Assembly (NCBI GenBank): GCA_963930655.1
Contig: OZ005610.1
Coordinates: forward strand, 7,383,001-7,447,000
Length of the DNA: 64,000 bases
Direction: 5' to 3'
Origin: Myrica gale
Taxonomy: Eukaryota; Streptophyta; Magnoliopsida; Fagales; Myricaceae
Shown here: piece by piece, positions 59,501 to 64,000 of the stretch
Layout of the letters: every line of letters starts with the position of its first letter
Position numbering within the stretch: position 1 is the first letter of the stretch
Notes under the pieces: model-generated
Seen by the model: only the letters and a program-made list of their open reading frames with translations
The model's database searches: none
Told to the model about the DNA's origin: nothing
Program-made: the position numbers and the translations under genes

Positions 59501-60629
59501 TGTGCTTTAATCATTTAGCAGAAACATTTGTGGGGCTCAATCCTAGTTTATTTAACATAAAGCCTAGTGAATGACAAGGGATTAAGCGATTCCCAGAAAC
59601 CAAAATCACAAGCTACAAACTGCCAACGAAATTTCTCGATTAATTATAACGAGTACTATGGAGAAAAACACGTACTCCTTCCACCTTCTGAATCAATAAA
59701 CAGCCTTTGATGTTTCCCCAGCCTCTTTCTTCTTTCACCCTTTTGTGTAGTCTATTGCTCGCTATCTAGCAATCTAGCATGATAAATCCAACATTAAAAA
59801 GAAATACAGACCGATTATTAAGGTATATGTATCCCTCCTAAGCCCTAAGTGTAAAGATTATGAAGAATCTATAGAAAACAGAAACCCTAAATTTGTGGGG
59901 TCGCCTTGATGACATAGAAGTACATGGCTATAAACCTCTGATCATGTCGTGGGTAATCATTTATGGTAATGACTCGCCAGCAATTTAGGTAGATCCATGA
60001 TCCAATGGTCAATAAGATATGTTTTGCCCAATGGTCTGAGATCCGATGGTCCACAATTATTTAGTTGTCAGATCACTTGAATTTCGGTGTGAGTGCGATA
60101 CACGCTAGAAGATTTACTTTTGTGGACTTTATAATATTTTGAAGTGGAAACTGCCCGAACGCGAAGTAGACGACGGGCCGTCGGTCCGTGAGGTCCGTGG
60201 CGCAGTTAAGTACAACTAAGCGGCTCCGAACCTAGACGGCCTTTTCCCCACTACTGTGGTCTTTTCTCCTGGCTGCTCTAAAAAATACAGCCCGGTTGGC
60301 CCAATTGGAAGGGGTCTTTTAGAAAGGGGTCCCACTCAAGGACCCCTTAGCCATGCCTCCCAAGACGAGAGATGGTGCCATGTCAGCCGCTGGCACTGAC
60401 GTGGGATAACGATATCCCTAGAGAACCGTGCATTATCGAAGCCGCATATAGGATGGCTGCCACGTCATTCGAAAAGTGGGAGCCGTGGCCCTAGGAACTC
60501 GAGCTTTTCCCATGTTCAAAAGTCGCGGTGGATAATAAACCCAAGCTGAAATACCCGTCACCTGAAAATTTCGAAACTACCCTCACCCAAAAATCCCGCA
60601 AATATTCCCCAAATCTGCTCGCAATTTTT
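56593..60629. other. Gene-poor intergenic region
   Basis: AT-rich, with short chance open frames only. I see no gene, RNA gene or bounded element. Confidence 0.5.
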
Positions 60630-60633
60630 GTCC

Positions 60634-60643
60634 CTATATATAG
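60634..60643 (+). promoter_or_regulatory. Isolated TATA-like motif
   Basis: CTATATATAG is followed by an A-rich leader-like stretch and an ATG near 60700 that opens only 24 codons. It could be the promoter of a non-coding or very short transcript; nothing else supports it. Confidence 0.2.
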
Positions 60644-61042
60644 AGAACAAGGCACATGAAAATTTAAAAGAACAAACAAACAAAGAAAAGAAATTAATAA
60701 TGTATCTATCACGATTCAAGTATATCTCACGGATTTTATTTATCTATGTTGCCCAAAGGAGTTTTCTTTTTTAATTGATTTCTCATTTGGCAAAATGGTA
60801 TGATCCTTAAATCCTAACAAGTGGGGTACCCTATACTGATTGGACGTTATGGAGGGGATGTACCGTAACTCGCATAACATGAACGTGGACCCATGGATCC
60901 CAATTGGCCCATCACCTTGCCCCTAATTCTAACATCAGAAAAATCTCCCTTTGGGGTGGAGAATAACGAAGATGATTGACTTTGATGTCCGGCATCGAAG
61001 AATTTCAAGCATGCGGTTAGAAAGTAAGCTGGAATTTGATTG

Positions 61043-61059
61043 GGAGAGAGAGAGAGAGA
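61043..61059. repeat. (GA)n microsatellite
   Basis: A short pure GA run. Confidence 0.85.
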
Positions 61060-61910
61060 TGCTACTCTGGGTCGAAAAGAGTGATTAGGAGGGAACAGTT
61101 TGGCAGTTTGTTTGAGGAACAATAAAGAAATGGAGAGATGGGGCAGCCTCGCACATGGGGGGACATGGTCCAGTTGGGGAGAATACAGAATCGTTGCCTT
61201 TCGGAGTCCTATTTTTTTAAAATGTGTAGTTTGTAGTGAACAGAAAAGAGCATCTTCAATGGCCTCAACTACTAATAGAGAAAGAGAGGGTTGGAGAAAC
61301 CTTTTTGTCCCCAGCTGTGCATGTTCATGCGGTGGGTTTTGCAGTTTCAAGTTTCCGACTTGATGCGAGTTAGGCCGTCAGTTTTATGTGTCTGTTTTTG
61401 TACAAGTTTATACATTTTTTTTACTGGTTTATTATTGGCTTTTCTTTTTATTTCTTAAGTTTCTGACTCTTGATACATAGTGGCATCAACTTTAGTTCAT
61501 ATTTACTTTTACTATTCTACCCACAAGAACAATATTAGAAAATATAATTTAAATATTAAAATTTATCTTTGGTTAACCGTTTAAAATTTTAAAAAATATT
61601 TTAAAACTTCATTACAATAATTTATATTTTCCCACATCGGGAAAAAAAAAGATGCTTCTAGACAGATTATCTGAGTTTTCCTTCCCTTCATTCACTCGAG
61701 GATCATGTTTTGTTCTCATAGGGCTGTCGATGATATCAATGTAGTCCTAGAGACATCCTTAAACCCCCAACATCTCAGCCAACAGTTAAGCAAAACCGTT
61801 CTCCAATTCCAATATCTATATTGGTTTCTGTTAACAATTTTGTTATCTTGATTACTCAAAATATAGAAATACAATTTGATATATACGCGTCAACTAATAT
61901 TTAGGCTTTG

Positions 61911-63429
61911 GTTTTGGTCTGGAATTGAGTTTTAAAATTCAAAATTCAAAATTTAAGATTTAAATATAGTTTTGAAACAAGGCCTTGTTTAGATGATTAA
62001 GTTTTAGAATTATTTATATTATTTTTTGTTTAATAATAATATATTTTAGTTATTATAATATTTTAAAAAATAACAAAAACAAAATTTAATTTACAAAAAT
62101 AAGAAAAATTTAAAAATGAATGTGATAGCTTAAAAATAATTACGTAAATATTAAACTTATAAAAATATTTAGGGAAATATCAAAATAAAATTTTCAAAAA
62201 CTAATAAATTAAAAATATCGAAAATATAGGTTGTGTTTGTGTTGTAATATTTTTGGTATGAGAATATGTGTTGGTATTGGGTTTAGTGAAAAGGTGAAGA
62301 GAGAGGTAATTTTTTTATATTTTTTTATGGGAGAGAAAGAGATTATATTGGATTATTTTATTAGAAGTGAGAGAATATTTTTGGTAAAATTTTGTAAGTG
62401 AACGCAGCCATAGTTTCATAACATCTAGAAAATAAAGTAATTATTATTGTTCTTATAGAAATTTTAAAAAATAAATAAAATTATAAAATTTTTTAATAAG
62501 GAAGCAAATTTAATTTACAAAAATATTAAAAAAATAAAGAAATAAATAAGTATATATAACATCTATTTGTTTTACTGTTTTTCTTCCAACAATTTAAATT
62601 TTCCCACATATATTTTTAATTCATCTTCGTTTCTTATAATAATGCACAGAATATTTCCCTCCTATATTTGTAATGTTTTTCTGAATTTTTTATATTTTTT
62701 TATATATTTATTTATTTCCTTTTCAATTTAATTTTTATTTTTTGTATGTCCCAAAATTTAAATTTAATCTTATTTATTGATTTTAACATTGTGTTTATTT
62801 ATTAATTTTTTAAATTTTATGTATTTTATGAATTTTTTATTGTGGCCCAAATTTGGTTTTAAATTTTTAAATTTTTTTTCTTAATATCTGTAAGTTATTT
62901 TGTATTTTTCAGATTTTTCTAAATTATTTTTCCATTTTTTATTTTACTAAATTCCCAAAATTTGTATTTTTGTTTTTTAAAACATTTATAGATATTTATA
63001 TACTTTTGTAACTATTTCAATAATTTTTTTATGATTCTTATAATTTAAATTTTCTTCTTTATTTTAGATGATTTCAAAAAATTATTTTTAAAATTTTCTA
63101 AATGAAATTTATTAATTACTGTATTTTATTGATGTTATGAAGTTATATTTTCGAGATTTTTAATTTATTTTTAAATTTATAGCTTTTTTTATTTTCGTAA
63201 TTATGTTTAAGCTATCACCTTCATTTTCATTTTTTATGATTTTTTAAATTAATTTTAATTTTTTTTGTTATTTTTTAAAACATCATAATAACTAAAATTT
63301 ATTATTATTAAATAAATAAATAATATAAGTAATTCTAAAACTTTATCATCAAGGCCTGGTTTCAAAACTATATTTAATTCTTCAATTTTGAATTTTAAAA
63401 CTCAAACCCAAATCAAAACTAAAGCTTAA
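61911..63429. mobile_element. 1.5-kb AT-rich inverted-repeat (foldback-like) element
   Basis: The left arm, starting TTAGGCTTTGGTTTTG at 61911, pairs with the inverse of the right arm ending CAAAACTAAAGCTTAA at 63429. Shared landmarks are TGAGTTTTAAAATTCAAAAT, ATATAGTTTTGAAAC, AGGCCTTG, AAGTTTTAGAATTA and TTCATAACATC. Pairing is traceable to about 62470 on the left (once the nested MITE at 62230-62409 is removed) and about 63060 on the right. No protein is encoded. The GGCCTTGTTTGGA-like outer right end resembles common plant TIR elements; superfamily undecided. Confidence 0.75.
62230..62409. mobile_element. MITE nested in the left arm, 3-bp ATA target duplication
   Basis: The ends GGTTGTGTTTGTGT and (inverted) GGCTGCGTTCACTTAC are inverted repeats. 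ATA flanks both sides (62227-62229, 62410-62412). The opposite arm of the host palindrome provides the empty site, with GAAAATATA running straight into an (A/G)(C/T)TTCATAACATC sequence. The interior matches the element at 33251-33448 (TATTGGGTTTAGTGAAAA, GTGAAGAGAGAGGTAA). Confidence 0.85.
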
Positions 63430-63544
63430 CGCTCTTTCCAAACAAGGCCTAGTATTTCAAAACTTAAAAACTAGAATTACCTATTCTTCGAGGACACCGT
63501 TCTTTTGCTATCTTTCTATTATTTTCGTTGAGAAAGAACTAAAC

Positions 63545-63566
63545 TATATATATATATATATATATA
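63545..63566. repeat. (TA)n microsatellite
   Basis: A pure TA run just right of the inverted-repeat element. Confidence 0.9.
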
Positions 63567-64000
63567 AACACAAATATATAACTTACTAGAATACTTGGTC
63601 TCAAATTATTAAGAAATACCCCTTTTTCTTGGTACAAGTCAATGATTGAAATATATATTCCATATAAGGGTGTTGTTTGTTTACCAAATTTTGGAGAATA
63701 TTCCTAAAATTTTAGAAATTCTGTTAAAGTTTATTGGGATTTGTAAAAAATTTAAAATATGTGTAAAAGTTGAAAATTTGAAAGAATTTCTGACAAAACA
63801 AAAACGGAGGTATCATATAGTTTTTTACTTTTTTTATTCTTTTTTCTTGGGAGAGGAGGTTGACGGTTGACAGAAAGAGTCGGGTAAAAATGACAAAAAA
63901 AAAAACAATATCTCACTCTTAGTAGCCAACATAACCTCTCCCCCAAAAATAACCCAAGTGTGATGGTAAATATTTGTATATTAAAAAAATATATGCTTTT

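Noticed and set aside
60700-60774. 24-codon ORF downstream of a TATA-like motif
   Set aside because: Too short, no homology, AT-rich context; kept only as a low-confidence promoter note.
60847-61350. 167-codon open frame on the - strand
   Set aside because: Includes low-complexity GA repeat translation (SLSLSP) and has no recognisable domain.
1-64000. CRISPR arrays, bacterial operons or organelle inserts
   Set aside because: None seen. Introns, plant gene families and eukaryotic transposons explain the window; no block looks like chloroplast or mitochondrial DNA.

Overview
This window looks like nuclear DNA from a dicot plant, probably a woody species. Genes are intron-rich and well spaced, with GT-AG introns, AT-rich intergenic DNA, several transposon superfamilies and many short inverted-repeat elements. 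The readable genes are plant orthologues, including a MONOPTEROS-type auxin response factor and a PRP22/DEAH5 helicase. I cannot fix the species from sequence alone.

Layout, left to right. (1) 1-3026: 3' part of a CCCH zinc-finger gene (plant C3H6 type) on +, with a 177-bp hAT-type MITE at the left edge. (2) 3.5-6.8 kb: a tRNA-Phe(GAA) gene on -, a 95-bp tandem duplication, an old hAT-like element with a second TIR element nested in it, and a tRNA-Phe-like pseudogene lacking its anticodon. (3) 6960-9441: two-exon gene for mitochondrial ribosomal protein mL53 on +. (4) 10756-15020: seven-exon TLDc-domain gene on -, convergent with mL53. (5) 15.0-20.5 kb: likely bidirectional promoter, a complete 3,041-bp hAT element with a perfect 8-bp target duplication and an internally deleted transposase, then a doubtful small spliced ORF. 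(6) 22256-26621: two-exon DEAH-box splicing helicase on +. (7) 27.1-29.7 kb: decayed L1-type LINE on -. (8) 34371-35633: intronless membrane-anchored methyltransferase-like gene on +. (9) 38679-45170: 14-exon ARF5/MONOPTEROS-type gene on -, for which I could place every coding exon with consistent phases. (10) 51467-53543: six-exon RNA polymerase I subunit RPA43 gene on +, with TGGGCY and telo-box promoter motifs. (11) 53.6-64.0 kb: no gene I can support; it ends in a 1.5-kb AT-rich inverted-repeat element carrying a nested MITE.

The genes do not form a pathway. RPA43, mL53 and the helicase are housekeeping genes (rRNA transcription, mitochondrial translation, splicing), while ARF5 is a developmental regulator. 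The most unusual signal is outside the genes: at least five, perhaps six, insertions of only 12-25 bp. Each is an A-tail with a short ACTTAT/TTATA-like stub, flanked by 15-21-bp direct repeats of the local sequence, as expected of L1 retrotransposition events truncated almost to nothing. Two lie in neighbouring ARF5 introns, one of them just upstream of a splice acceptor, and one lies in the helicase intron.

Exon boundaries were derived by reading frames, splice dinucleotides and remembered family sequence; no alignment or transcript data was available.
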